A stretch of DNA of 64,000 bases from Laccaria trichodermophora (Eukaryota > Basidiomycota > Agaricomycetes > Agaricales > Hydnangiaceae): the NCBI GenBank assembly GCA_018417955.1, contig JACTVC010000003.1, forward strand, positions 3,472,001-3,536,000, written 5' to 3'. Below the pieces are notes generated by a model. The model saw only the letters and a list, made by a program, of their open reading frames with translations. It had not been told where the DNA came from and made no database searches. Below, piece after piece: positions 33,015-44,489 of this stretch. Every line of letters starts with the position of its first letter. Within the stretch, counting starts at the first letter, position 1. Made by a program: the position numbers and the translations under genes.

Positions 33015-33900
33015 ATGGGGATATTTCATTAGGCTCTTTGGCCCTTTCATTATCATTTCTGAGACTTTTCATTAGGATATTTCATTAGGCTCCTGCGCTT
33101 TTTCATTACCATTTCTTAGAATTTTCATTAGGATATTTCATTAGGCTCCTTTGCTTTTTCATTACCATTTCTTAGAATTTTCATTAGGATATTTCATTAG
33201 GTTCCTTTGCTTTTTCATTACCATTTCTTAGAATTTTCATTAGAATATTTCATTAGGTTCCTGTGCTTTTTCATCACCATTTCATAGAATTTTCATTAGG
33301 ATATTTCATTAGGCTCCTTTGCTTTTTCATTACCATTTCTTAGAATTTTCATTAGGATATTTCATTAGGCTCCTGCGCTTTTTCATTACCATTTCTTAGA
33401 ATTTTCATTAGGGTATTTCATTAGGTTCCTGCGCTTTTGCATTACCGTTTCTTAGAATTTTAATTAGAATATTTCATTAGGCTCCTGCACTTTTTCATTG
33501 CCATTTCTCAGAATTCTCATTAGGATATTTCATTAGGCTCCTGCGCTTTTTCATTACCATTTCTTAGAATTTTCATTAGAATATTTCATTAGGCTCCTTG
33601 GCACTTTCATTAGGATATTTCATTAGAATATTTGGCCCTTTCATTATCATTTCTTAGACTTTTCATCAGGATATTTCATTAGGCTCCTTTGCTTTTTCAT
33701 TACCATTTCTTAGAATTTTCATTAGGATATTTCATTGTGCACTTTGACCCTTTCATTACCATTTCATTGAAATTTCATTAGGATATTTCATTATGCTCCT
33801 TGACATTTTCATTACGATTTTTTATATTTCTCATTAGGATATTTCATTGAGCACCTTGACAATTTCATTACTTCTCATTAGGCCCTTTGGCACTTTCATT
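33015..33900. repeat. ~57-bp tandem array (TTCATTAGGATATTTCATTAGG units), left copy
   Basis: About fifteen imperfect units, period 56-57 bp, each with two to three TTTCATTA cores and a variable GCTCCTGCGCTTTTTC segment. Inverted counterpart at about 48122-49007. Confidence 0.88.
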
Positions 33901-34254
33901 ACCGAAAACTATATAATAATGATGATATGTATCACATGGGTTGTTGGGAGGGTGGTCACATGACCAATTACCAAAAATAGTCAAAAAGCGAAAGTTGTAC
34001 CCCTGCACTGTAGCTTCCTGAATCTGGTTGAATTATGTTCTGAAGTGCTCCTGTTGTGGAGATATGAGGTAAAGGAATTCCAAAAGCATCGTGTTTTTTT
34101 TTGTTTTTTGCATTTTTTTGCATTTTTCTCCATGAAACAAAACCAAATAACATGATTCCAACACATTTAGAAAGCTAAATGAAAGGGCAACAAATATCAT
34201 ATCATGGGAAAAACTGACCAAAAAAGGAAGGTGCATTCCCTACAAGAGCAATTA

Positions 34255-34640
34255 ACACTGACAGACTACAAGAGTCAGATATAGACTACCAAGTTTACTG
34301 ATAGACTACAAACAGGTCAGACATAGGCTACAAAGTTTACTGATAGACTACAAAAGACTACAAAAGTCGGACTTAGACTACAAAAGCTTGGACTTAGACT
34401 ACAAAATTAGGGTTAGGTGAAAAGGTTTTGTAGTGTCCGCTTTTTTAGACTACAAAAGTTTGTAGTGTGTGCCTTTTCATTAGAAAAGTTTATAGTGTCC
34501 GCTTTTTTAGACTACTACAACAGTTTGTAGTGTGTGCCTTTTCATTAGAAAAGTTTGTAGTGTCCGCTTTTTCATTAGAAAAGTTTGTAGTGTCTGCTTT
34601 TTGAGGCTACAAAAGTTTGCAGTTGACATATAGTTTATAG
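34255..34640. repeat. Cluster of GACTACAAAAG / TTTGTAGTGT motifs, left copy
   Basis: More than a dozen short direct and inverted motifs (AGACTACAAAAG, AAAGTTTGTAGTGTCCGC). They are potential transposase-binding or hairpin-forming sites. Mirrored at about 47382-47767. Confidence 0.75.
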
Positions 34641-35458
34641 TGTCCTTGACTCTGTATAGGTTATGGGGATGAGGTTAAAGGATTGACATGATTTTACATA
34701 TTGCCATTGCTGCAGCATTTACTTTTGACATCATGTACAAGTTGTCTTTCACATCAAGAAAGGCTATTCTATGCCTTCATATTGATAGCTACTGTCCTAT
34801 CTCAGATCATGGTTCTAGGTCCATGTGGATATGGTTTGACAGATTAAATTGCTTTACACATTGCTACTGCCAAATGATTAGTTTTTGACATCATACCCAA
34901 GTTGCCTTTCACATCAGGACAGGCTATTCTCTGATTTCACATTGATAGTTGCTGGTGTGTCTTCACATTGATAGCTACTTGCCTGTCCCAAACATAGTCA
35001 ACTTTGATATCAGCTCTTTGAGGGCAATAGGATGAGCTGAGTGGTCCCTGGATGTATCCTCAAGTCAGGTCATGATGTAGGTTGACAATGTATTGAGACA
35101 GAACAGTAGATATTACTATGAATGGCTTTTTCTGGCTTGAAAACCAACTTAGGCATGATGTGAAAAGCTGATGATGTGGCAACACAAGTACTCATATGTT
35201 ACATTATAGTTCAATGGTACTCCACATGGTCAATTGTACCTATGTACCATAGAGCTACCCCAATGGGGCCAATGCTATCTAGACACTATTGAATAAAGTT
35301 GGGCCCAATGCATGCTTTTACCTTAAGGTGAGATAGTGTGGCCCAATTGTGAAATATCCCGCAACATTGGGCCCAATTGCTATTTAACATGTGATCATAT
35401 GCTGGACCGACAAAAAAGTAGGCCGAAAGATACATCCGAAGACAGGGGAAGGTCACTA

Positions 35459-35697
35459 CTATGACACTGATTTCTCTGCCTTCTCAATCCTTGCTTTGAT
35501 CCGAAGCTCCTCTTCCTTCAGCATGACCATAGTATCCAACTGCCTCAACTGATCCTCTATGTGTGCCATTGCCTCCAAAAGAGCATCTCAAGCTCTCAAA
35601 CCCTCCTCGTATTCCTGATGCAATACCCTGTGGGCTATTCGGGCGTATTCCAGTGGATTGGTAAGTCTTCCCACATCAGGCAACACAACATCAAAAA
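35459..35697 (-). pseudogene. Coiled-coil C-terminal coding remnant, left arm
   Basis: Minus-strand reading gives LPDVGRLTNPLEYARIAHRV, LHQEYEEGLRA, a TGA, then DALLEAMAHIEDQLRQLDTM and VMLKEEEL..IKARIEKAEK up to a TAG. Heptad-like spacing and acidic/basic alternation indicate a coiled coil. The single in-frame stop again replaces an expected arginine codon. It looks like the 3' end of a protein gene captured in the arm, perhaps of the element's lost transposase. The right arm carries the same remnant. Confidence 0.55.
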
Positions 35698-35699
35698 AT

Positions 35700-35880
35700 G
35701 ACATATAGTTTATAGTGTCCTTGACTCTGTATAGGTTATGGGGATGAGGTTAAAGGATTGACATGATTTTACATATTGCCATTGCTGCAGCATTTACTTT
35801 TGACATCATGTACAAGTTGTCTTTCACATCAAGAAAGGCTATTCTATGCCTTCATATTGATAGCTACTGTCCTATCTCAA
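35700..35880 (+). repeat. Direct duplication of 34631-34810
   Basis: The ~180-bp segment starting ACATATAGTTTATAGTG repeats the sequence at 34631 almost exactly, just inside the end of the inverted arm. It is not mirrored on the right, so it marks an internal rearrangement of the left half. Confidence 0.8.
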
Positions 35881-36560
35881 ATCATACTTGTAGGTTTATG
35901 GGGAACTGGCTAAAGGATTCACATGACTTTACACATTGATTGCTATTGCCACCAGGGCATTCAGTAGATACCCAATGGGACCATAGTAGTTCACATGGTC
36001 AATTGTCCAATGGACCATAGGGCTACCCCAATGGGCCCAATCGTAGTTGACACCATTCGGCCATAGTTTGGCCCAATGTCTGTGAGACATTAAGCAGGCA
36101 TTGTTGGGGCCAACATAACAAAACTATGAGAAGCATAATTGGGCCAAATGAGGGATACACAAAATGAATTGGGCCCATTGGGCCCAATTGAGACCCATGT
36201 TAAACTCCCAACAGCCAAGGTTGGGCCCAATATTGCAAGGCTATTAATTAGGCTATACTGCATTGTTGGGCCCAATGCTCAGTGTAACAAATGCCGAATC
36301 CAGCGGAACCATAACCCTAACCCTGGCAATCCCTGTCTAGCCACAGTCCGGGCTTATGACATCACCTCCAGCACAAAATGGGATACATATTGCAAATACC
36401 GTCGGTAGCACACATGCAGGCCATAAATCAATATTTCCATATCAGCCTGAAATCCTGTTAATTGCTTGAATTCATTTTGGGTTAAAGATAACAGCCGGAC
36501 ATACAACAGCCACCCCGGATGCATAGATAGCATGAGGCATGCTGTATCAAGGACACTTTC
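35881..36560. other. Left-only segment with TTGGGCCCAAT motifs
   Basis: Several ATTGGGCC/GGCCCAAT palindromic motifs (also in the arms at 35240-35390 and 46640-46760). The segment has no mirror image in the right half. Nothing coding. Confidence 0.5.
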
Positions 36561-36576
36561 TTTGCATTTAACGGTC

Positions 36577-37565
36577 AATACCTCCTGGAATATTGTGTTG
36601 CCTCCCAAAGACCATGTGCACTCAATAGATATAAAAACCAAAGATTTTGTCAGCTGGTTGTGCCGAAATCCCTCCAGAAATATTGTGTTGCCTCCCAAGG
36701 ACTATGTGCACTCGATAGATATAAAAACCAAAGATTTCGTCGGCTTGTAGTGCGGAAGTACCTCCGGAAATATTGTGTTGGCTCTTAGAGAATATGTCCA
36801 CTCAACACATGTTAAAACCGAAGATTTCGTCAATTCGTAGTGCTGAAATACCTCCGGAAATATTGTGTTGCCTCCCAAGGACTATGTTCACTCAATACAT
36901 ATAAAAACCAAAGATTTCGTCGGCTTGTAGTGTGGAAGTACCTCCGGAAATATTGTGTTGGCTCTCAGAGAATATGTCCACTCAACACATGGTAAAACCG
37001 AAGATTTCGTCGGTTCGTAGTGCTAAAATACCTCCGGAAATATTGTGTTGCCTCCCAAGGACTATGTGCACTCAATACATATAAAAACCAAAGATTTCGT
37101 CGGCTTGTAGTGCCGAAGTACCTCCAGGAATATTGTGTTGCCTGCCAGCAAATATGTGCACTCAATAGATATCAAAATCGAAGATTTCGTCGGCTGGTAA
37201 TGCCGAAATAACTGTGGAAATATTGTGTTGGCTCTCGGAGAATATGTGCACTCAACACATGTTAAAACCAAAGATTTCATTGGCTGGTAGTGCCGAAATA
37301 CCTCCAGAAATATTGTGTAGCCTCTCAAAGAATATGTGCACTCAACACATCTTAAAACCAAAGGTTTCATCGGTTGGTAGTGCCGAAATACCTCCGGAAA
37401 TATTGTGTTGCCTCCCAAGGACTATGTGCACTCAACAGATATAAAAACCAAAGATTTCGTCGGCTCGTAGTGCTGAAGTACCTCCAGGAATATTGTGTTG
37501 CCTCCCAGAAAATATGTGCACTCAATAGATATCAAAATCAAAGATTTCGTCGGCTGGTAGTGCCG
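36577..37565 (+). repeat. ~90-bp tandem array, left block part 1
   Basis: About eleven units, each with CTCCGGAAATATTGTGTTGC, a TATGTGCACTCAA segment, AAAACCRAAGATTTCGTCGG and a TAGTGCCGAAATA end. Units alternate between a 'CCCAAGGACTATGTGC' and a 'CTCAGAGAATATGTGC' subtype. Interrupted by element D and resumed at 42540. Confidence 0.9.
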
Positions 37566-37905
37566 AAATACCTGAGCTCTTTACACTCCTCCACCTATTC
37601 CTACCAGACTCCTACCAGACTCCCGGATTCCTACTGGATTCCTACTGGACTGGACTAGGACTGGGACAATTTTTATGTTGGCTGATCACCATACAAATTT
37701 TGTGTCCCAGTCCTGGTGGAGTCCTAGTGGAGTCCTAGTAAATTCCTACTTGAATGGTCCCAAATCACAAGGAATTGCGGATTCCTAAGGAATGGGTATA
37801 GTGGAGTCCAGTAGGAATCCAGTAGGAGTCCAGTAGGAATTTCCGAGCACTAGGAGTCCAGTGGGACCAGTAGTTTGTCACTGTTGTTGTTATTATAACA
37901 TATTT

Positions 37906-38002
37906 AAAAAAAGCACAACCACGAGAATTGAACCCTCGACATTATGTACACAGTAGCATATTACAGACACGAGCACTCTACCAGTTACACTACAATGGCT
38001 TT
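37906..38002 (-). ncRNA. tRNA-like Pol III unit in element D
   Basis: Minus strand: A-box-like TAGTGTAACTGG (37981-37992), 45 nt, B-box-like GGGTTCAATTCTC (37923-37935), ten bases, then seven T (37906-37912). Of the three copies this looks most like a real tRNA 5' half (TAGTGTAACTGGTAGAGTGC). A clean acceptor stem is not evident. Confidence 0.62.
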
Positions 38003-38099
38003 GTTATGGATATAAATTATATGCCCTACATACCAACCAGCTGACCTCTTCCCAGAAAGGACGCCGGCAAATTCCGCGAGTGGGAAATTTGCACAACCC

Positions 38100-39035
38100 T
38101 CAACCCACCATCGAAAACCTCTCTCTTCCCACCACCACCCACACCCGTGCCGCCTCGTCACCACCACCACCACCAGTCGCCGCCACCACTCACAACCGCC
38201 CATAGCCGCCACCGTACGCCATCCACGACGCCCACTGACCAACGCCACGTCACCACGATCACCCGTGGCCACCACCAGCATCAAGAACGACGCGAGAACG
38301 CCACATCACAAACAAACGAGCCGCCGGCGAGTCCGAGGCGATGAAAACGGACGATGAGGGACGATCGAGAGGATGCCACGTCGCTGATAGCGACGTGGCA
38401 ACCAAACGACGAACGACGACGACGTCGTCGTTCGTCGTCATACAAAAGTGAGTCCGCCCCCCCTCTTCCATCCCAACCCACCCCGTTAACGACAACGACG
38501 ACAGCCGACGATGACAACCGCCGACGACGATGCCCGCCCATGACGACGACTGCCAACGAGGATGCCCGCCCACGATGACGACCGCCCACAACGACGAGCG
38601 CCCATCCGACCCCGTTAACGACACCCATCACACGACGACGACGACACAAAGACAACGGGCGCCCACCACGTCGAGTGCCCACCACGTCGACCACCCACCA
38701 ATACACGACAACGCCGACACGAAGACACCGAGCGCCCACGCCGAAAGACGACGAGTGCCCACCATTACACGACGACGACGACACGAAGACGTCGAGCGCC
38801 CACGCCGATGAGTGCCCACGACGGCAAGCATTTTCCCTCCCCCTTCTCTGTCCCCTTTCCCTCCCCCCTTCCCTTTCCCTTCCCATTTCCATGTTCCCCT
38901 TTCCTTTCCCCTCCCCCTGTCCCTCCTGTCCCTTCCCCCTCTGTCCCTTCCCCCCCTGTCCCTTCCCCCTTCCTTTTCCCTCTCCCTTCCTTGTCCACCC
39001 CCATTTCCTTCTACCCCCTTCCCTGTCCTCTTCCT
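38100..39035. repeat. GACGAC-rich block and polypyrimidine tract of element D
   Basis: 38100-38830 is rich in CACCACC, CGACGACGAC and CGCCCACC. 38830-39035 is CCCTTCC/CCTGTCCCTT-type. The large frames on both strands are low-complexity artefacts. Confidence 0.75.
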
Positions 39036-39290
39036 CCCTGACCACATTAGATTTGTAGTATACTTTTTGTATATAATTATGTCTATAGTTATCAATATAA
39101 TATTCTATGCTCAAATATCAACTTTGTATGAACTTCTACAGTGGCTTACAGCGCTTTTCACATCTATGCAGAATTGCGTTTGCAAAAATTCTGCAGCTTT
39201 GGTTGTGTTTACTCATTACATCATATGTCTATTTATATAATCTTTATATATCTATGACACTTTGCCATTAGTTTCTTCATTTCCTACCTA

Positions 39291-40360
39291 AATGCCCCCT
39301 TGACACATATCTCGTGACCTCAAAGAACGGATTCCCATCTTGTTCCATGCTCAACACTACAAAGTCAAAGAAATCTGTGAAATTCTTGGTGTACGGAAGT
39401 CTCTTGTCTATCAAACTCTTGCATATCACAGGGATCACGGCGTACCTTACAACCCCGCTGCACGTTTTGCTGGCTGAGGACGACATCGAACTCTAAATCC
39501 TACAAATATAAAGCTTATCCGGAGTCTTCTAAACCAACAACACTGTTTGTACCTTGATGAGATTCAGGAGGAATTGCGCCGGCGTCGCGGTGTCTGTGTT
39601 TCTGTTCCCACCCTGCTAAGGACCCTGCGTTGCCTTCATTTTTCTCAAAAAGTTGTCTCTGCTCGTGCCCTTGAGCGTAATGAACTGGAGCGCTCCATGT
39701 TCATGAACCACATTGCAGAACTCGTGACTGATCCAGCACAGCTCATGAGTATCGACAAGGCAGCTCGCAATAGCAAGACTTCGCTTAGAAAGATGGGCTG
39801 GTCTTTGAAAGGCCAACGATGCTTCCAGTGAAGGATTTTTGTTCGTGGCCAGAGGGTTTCTATTTTACCGGTTCTCACGATTCAAGGTATCATCGCATAC
39901 GACGTTATCCCCGGCTCTGTCACCAGTGCGTGCTTCACAAACTTTGTGCGAGAACATGTGGTAAGTGAATCAATTCTTCATTATGTGCATGAAAAATTGA
40001 TATGCATTCAGATTCCACTGACCAACCCATGGCCAGGTCCCTGAAGTGTCCTTCTACTTGATAATTGCAACATTCACCATTCTGAAGAGCTTTGGCACTT
40101 GGTTGAAGATGAAGCTCGTAAGTCATTGTCAAGCTAATTCTCTGAATAATTGCCTTTGATGACTTTTAGACTGCAAACTCGTATTCTTTCCACCCTACTC
40201 ACCCAACCTCAACCCTATTGAGCAAGCTTTTTCTGCAATCAAAGCATTTCTATGTCGCAACTGGCTTGATGAGTCACTGGGTTTGATTGATCAGGCATGT
40301 GAGAGTATTACATCAAAGATGGCTTGGAATTTCTTTCGAGCTTCGGGATACGTCGTTTAG
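39291..40360 (+). pseudogene. Tc1/mariner-type (DDE) transposase, inactivated
   Basis: HTH region: DLKERIPILFHAQHYKVKEI then CEILGVRKSLVYQTLAYHRD. Catalytic domain: LYLDEIQEELRRRRG, first Asp in MSIDKAARN (the usual DE is DK here), a tract FVRGQRVSILPVLTIQGIIA, second Asp in LLLDNCNIHHSEEL, and the final acidic residue in YSPNLNPIEQAFSAIKAF, ending GYVV then TAG at 40358-40360. Introns are plausible at 39958-40010 and 40118-40168 (GTAAGT donors). TGA stops at 39475-39477 and 40042-40044 replace arginine codons, and a third stop follows the CFQ at 39831. The protein would bind the terminal repeats and paste into TA; this copy cannot be made whole. Confidence 0.82.
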
Positions 40361-40502
40361 GTTACAGTTGGACATCATTCGAGTGCATACATAATGAGAG
40401 TAATGACAGGCAGAATACTAATGGTGATATGTAATGACGGTTTAGTGGTTGCTACAGTATGTATTGAGAGTCCAACAAGGCGAAAAGCAGGAATAAACGG
40501 TA

Positions 40503-42131
40503 TCAGAAATCGTCCTCTCCCTCACAAGCATCTGAGTATTCAGCTGCCAAGACTGGGACCTGCCCTGCGGGGACCTTGACAAGCTCCTTCACCTTGTCAC
40601 AATAGTACCACCACTCATACTCATCACTACGGCCATTGTAACCCATTTCCATGCCTGAACCAAAGTACGACGCGGACCCTCCTTCAACAAACCGCTTCTC
40701 GAAACAAATGGCGTGTGTGATATCGCGTGAGGGCGATGCTATCTGCGCACACTTACATTTGGCCTCTGGGCTTGCCCACCAAGCCTCTGCACCACGCTTG
40801 AGACGAATGACGTCGCCCTCAGTAAAACCACACTTCGCAATAGCAGCGTCGGACACATAGGGGATAATATCGGGGCCATACCGACAATGAGAAAGCTGGC
40901 CCTCGCATTCGAGCGCATTGGGAATTCCTAAGTTATCTTGGGCATGGTGAAGAAAGCGTGTTAGCTTGGTAGGTGTATTTTGTGCTGGAGAGGCTGGGCT
41001 AGGGGTAGGGGGTCGGCGGATTGGGGATGGGAGATTCTTTGCACCAAGAAGGGTTGTGAGGGTCGAGAAGATAGAGGCGACGTGGCCAAGGCTGTCGGAA
41101 GGAGAATTAGTCGAGGAGCTAGAACTGTTGCTGGTTGGGCTTCGTCCAGGTAGAAGCCAGCCACGATTGGCCATATCGAAGGCCTGGCAGTTGGGAGGGT
41201 CAGAAAGGGTTGCCGTGTTGTCATACTTATAGAATGAATGAGGCAGTGGTCAGTGTTGACGAATGGATCCAAAAATGAGTCTTACCAGCACTCTGCACCA
41301 TTGGGCTAGCATGATTGGTGTGAGCGGTAGGCGCTCTCCATCATTGGTTACGTAGGTGTAGCCCGAATCGTTTGGGTTTTGATATTTCTTCTCCAAGAGG
41401 CCACGAAGGCGACCTAGTTCCCGGTCCATCGCAGTATAGCCCTAATGTGCGTGAGACCATGACTCAGCTACAGGCAAAAGCAGAACTAAGGGCTTACCTT
41501 TTCATCCTCACCACTGCCTTCATCAATCTCCTGTCCATCTGAACCGCTATCACTCTCAGAACCTGACCCACCCGCCTTGCGCTATTGCAGATTAGACCAA
41601 TACATGAATTTATTGATACTCGACGTACCTTCTTTGATGCATCCTTGATAGCATTGATGTGGACTAGGACTGTGAGCTTGTTCACCTTCTTCTCGCGCGC
41701 GTTATCGATCAAATCTTTGTATTCACTGTGCTGTTCCACATCAACAGCATCAGCTTTGCTAGATACTTGACTGTGAGTGTGCCATCAACTGATTATAAGC
41801 GAAAGACTTACGCGCGGGCTGGTGGGGTGAGAATCTTGATTGGAAACCGAGAAGACGATGTTACTGGCCTGTATTTTGTAGCAAGTCCATGAGCAGCAAG
41901 AATCTGGTTCAAAAATGAAATGTAATTGTCTTTGGTGTTATCAAAATCGTAGCTGAATTGTTTGTTCTTCGTGTCAGTCTTGAGCTTGGCCTTTGCAGGT
42001 TTACCGGTTGGAGTTTTCCCTTGTGCAGCAGGAAGAAAGACAGTGAGGGCCACAGCAACCGTGGCAACTGTGAAGGTCAAGTTTGAGGGATTGGGGGTTG
42101 GAATGAGCTCAGAGGATGGAGCGCTGGCCAT
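40503..42131 (-). CDS. Cargo protein of the Tc1 element, 474 aa, SAM-domain-like C-terminal part
   Basis: Five exons: 42131-41812, 41770-41629, 41581-41498, 41441-41286 and 41225-40503. All introns are GT-AG (38-60 nt), every junction is in phase, the sum is 1,425 nt, and there is no internal stop. Start: MASAPSSELIPTPNPS. Residues about 15-40 are hydrophobic (TFTVATVAVALTVFLPAAQG). Then come a lysine-rich stretch, a charged helix (DLIDNAREKKVNKLTVLVHI), an acidic Ser/Gly/Asp linker (SGSESDSGSDGQEIDEGSGE) and a proline/serine region. The fold-like segment YGPDIIPYVSDAAIAKCGFT / EGDVIRLKRGAEAWW resembles the end of a SAM domain (protein interaction). The C-terminal EYEWWYYCDKVKELVK suggests a second small domain. 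Function unknown. Upstream ATGs at 42245-42251 in the same frame could lengthen the N-terminus. The reading frame survives although the neighbouring transposase is dead. Confidence 0.78.
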
Positions 42132-42539
42132 CGGTTGGAAGGAAAGAGTGGGGACATTCAATGTCGTGGGGCGCTGGCACTCATATAGACGCGCTGAGGC
42201 TTCTCGCAAAAATTCTGTCAAGGGAAATGCCGAGGTAGCAAACATAACCAAAGCTACAGAATTCTAACAAACGCAATTCCGCATACATGTGAAAAGCGCT
42301 GTAAAGTCTGACTTCATGATAGAAAGTGGTTACTCCAGTAGGAATTCCATCTCTGAAACATTGTATTCACTTTGTTTAAGGTTCAATTGGAGTCCAGTAG
42401 GAGTTCAGTAGGAGTCCAATAGGAGTCCAGTAGGAGGGGAATGTGAAAATGCTTTTTTGGAAAGAATGTTGAAATCCAGTAGGAATCCGGGAGTCCAGTA
42501 GGAGTCCGGTAGGAATAGGTGGAGGAGTGATAAGTATTG

Positions 42540-43465
42540 AAATACCTCCGGAAATATTGTGTTGGCTCTCAGAGAATATGTGCACTCAACACATGTTAAA
42601 ACCGAAGATTTCGTCCGCTGGTAGTGCCGAAGTACCTCCGGAAATATTGTGTTGCCTCCCAAGGACTATGTGCACTCAATAGATATTAAAACCGAAGATT
42701 TCATCGGCTGGTAATGCCGAAATACCTCCGGAAACATTGTGTTGCCTCTCAAAGAATATGTGCACTCAACACATCTTAAAACCGAAGGTTTCGTTGGTTG
42801 GTAGTGCCGAAATACCTCCGGAAATATTGTGTTGCCTCCCAAGGACTATGTGCACTCAATAGATATTAAAACCGAAGATTTCGTCGGCTGGTAGTGCCGA
42901 AATCCCTCCGGAAATATTGTGTTGCCTCTCAAAGAATATGTGCACTCAACACATCTTAAAACCGAAGGTTTCGTCAGTTCGTAGTGCCGAAATACCTCTG
43001 GAAATATTGTGTTGCCTCCTAAGGACTATGTGCACTCAATAGATATTAAAACCGAGGATTTCGTCGGCTGGTAGTGCCGAAATCCCTCCGGAAATATTGT
43101 GTTGCCTCTCAAAGAATATGTGCACTCAACACATGTTAAAGCTGAAGATTTCGTCGGCTGGTAGTGCCGAAGTACCTCTGGAAATATTGTGTTGCCTCTC
43201 TAGAAGCCAAAGAATAGATATTAAAACCGAAGATTTCATTGGCTGGTAGTGCCGAAATACCTCCGGAAACATTGTGTTGCCTCCCACAGAATATGTGCAC
43301 TCAACACATGTTAAAACCGAAGATTTCATCAGGTCGTAGTGCCGAAATCCCTCCGGAAATATTGTGTTGCCTCCCAAAGACTATGTGCATTGAATAGATA
43401 TTAAAACCGAAGATTTCATCAGCTGGTAGTGCCGAATTACCTCCGGAAATATTGTGTTGCCTCTC
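42540..43465 (+). repeat. ~90-bp tandem array, left block part 2
   Basis: About eleven further units of the array interrupted by element D, same orientation and subtypes as 36577-37565. Two units at 43190 and 43455 end in a variant CTCTCTAGAAGCCAAAG that also opens the central loop. Confidence 0.9.
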
Positions 43466-44480
43466 TAGAAGCCAAAGTAGCTGTGAAACCCAAAGATTTC
43501 AGCTTCTGTTAGTGCCGAAATTCTTCTTTGATCTCCTGGAAACATTGCTTGACCCTCTGGGAACATTGTTTGACCCTCCAGGAACATTGTTTGACCTTCC
43601 AGGAACATTGTCTAACCATACACTACTATTCTTTCACTGTCTGGAAACATTGTTTCACCTCTGTGGAATATAGATACCCAGTATTATCATTTGTTGATCT
43701 TCTGGGCCACAATGTCATGTAAAACAAACTGTACTGAAGTTTTTTCCACCGCAGTCAAGGTTGTACATAACCTGGGGAGAATGCTTTGAGTTCACATACC
43801 AGATATGTATGAATACGATTCAACAGAAGCATGTTGACTAGTGTTTGAAAGTTAGGTTACTTAACTGGAAATTAACCATCATTCTGCAACAGCAGACTGA
43901 AACGGGGGTAAGAGAGTTGATTCATCTTTTTCTTGATCAATCAATATGTCACTGAGTAAATACTTGTCTTGTATTCCATAATCAGTGTAAAGATGAATGT
44001 CAAGACAGACAAATTTTGGAGATTTGAAAGCATTTCATGATAATACTACAAGATGAGTAAGTGCTCACTGACGCATTGATGGATCAAGAAAGAGATTGAA
44101 TGCCCTCCCTTACCCCCCAGTCTTTTTCCGGAATTGCAAGCAGATTCAGAATGATGGTCAACTTACTTCTGTTCAACCATATTGATATGTATCTGGTGTG
44201 TGAACTAAAAGGTTATGTATAACCTTGACTGGAGTGAATTTTCAACAATTTGTTTTATACTACATGGTGGCTCAGAAGATCAACCAATGATGATGGTGGG
44301 TATGAATATTCCCCAGAAGGTGAAACAACAGTTGTATATGGTCAGACAAGGTTCCAGGAAGGTCAAACAATGTTCCCAGGGGGTTAAACAATGTTCCCGG
44401 AAGGTCAAACAATGTTTCCAGGAGATCAAAGAAGAATTTCGGCACTAACAGAAGCTGAAAGCTTCGGGTTTCACAGCTAC
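43466..44480. repeat. Central inverted loop of the giant element
   Basis: 43480-43617 and 44340-44475 are inverted copies built from ~27-bp units (GGAACATTGTTTGACC). They flank about 720 bp of unique sequence (43618-44339) with no recognisable gene. This is the symmetry centre of the palindrome. Confidence 0.8.
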
Positions 44481-44489
44481 TTTGGCTTA

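Larger units (their letters stand above)
32848..35699 (+). repeat. Left arm of the giant element
   Basis: Inverted copy of 46323-49174. From outside in: terminus; ~57-bp tandem array (33015-33900); a unique stretch with A-rich coding-like shadows; ACTACAAAAG/TTTGTAGTGT motif cluster (34255-34640); a 34,630-35,400 stretch; a coiled-coil coding remnant (35459-35697). The short frames here recur exactly in the right arm. Confidence 0.9.
39149..42301. mobile_element. Tc1/mariner element with cargo gene, 3.15 kb
   Basis: Terminal inverted repeats of about 60 bp start CAGCGCTTTTCACAT and share GAATTGCGTTTG and AGCTTTGGTT. TA dinucleotides flank both ends (39147-39148 and 42302-42303), the Tc1/mariner target. 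It contains a Tc1-type transposase pseudogene on the plus strand and a second, apparently intact spliced gene on the minus strand. Classical Tc1 elements are 1.3-2.4 kb with one gene, so the second gene is extra. Confidence 0.88.
37574..42539. mobile_element. Element D: iterated-TIR element with tRNA-like unit and nested Tc1 element
   Basis: Left end GAGCTCTTTACAC, right end the inverse of CAATACTTATCAC. Both run into ATTCCTACTGGACTCC-type iterations. The TSD is AAATACCT (37566-37573 and 42540-42547), part of the 90-bp repeat it hit. Internal order is terminus, tRNA-like unit (minus), ACGACGAC block (38100-38830), polypyrimidine tract (38830-39035), Tc1 element, terminus. Without the Tc1 insertion it is about 1.8 kb, similar to C and F. 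Confidence 0.87.

Noticed and set aside
33968..34236. 60-67-aa frames repeated at 47787-48055
   Set aside because: Mirror copies in the arms of the giant element, overlapping in three frames; not genes.
38281..39114. 277-aa minus-strand frame and Pro/Ser frames in element D
   Set aside because: Same composition artefact as in elements B, C and F; not conserved between copies.
37565..42547. 9-bp TSD (GAAATACCT) and Mutator assignment for the iterated-TIR family
   Set aside because: With 9 bp the termini fall out of register between elements. With 8 bp all ends align, and two copies mismatch at the ninth base.
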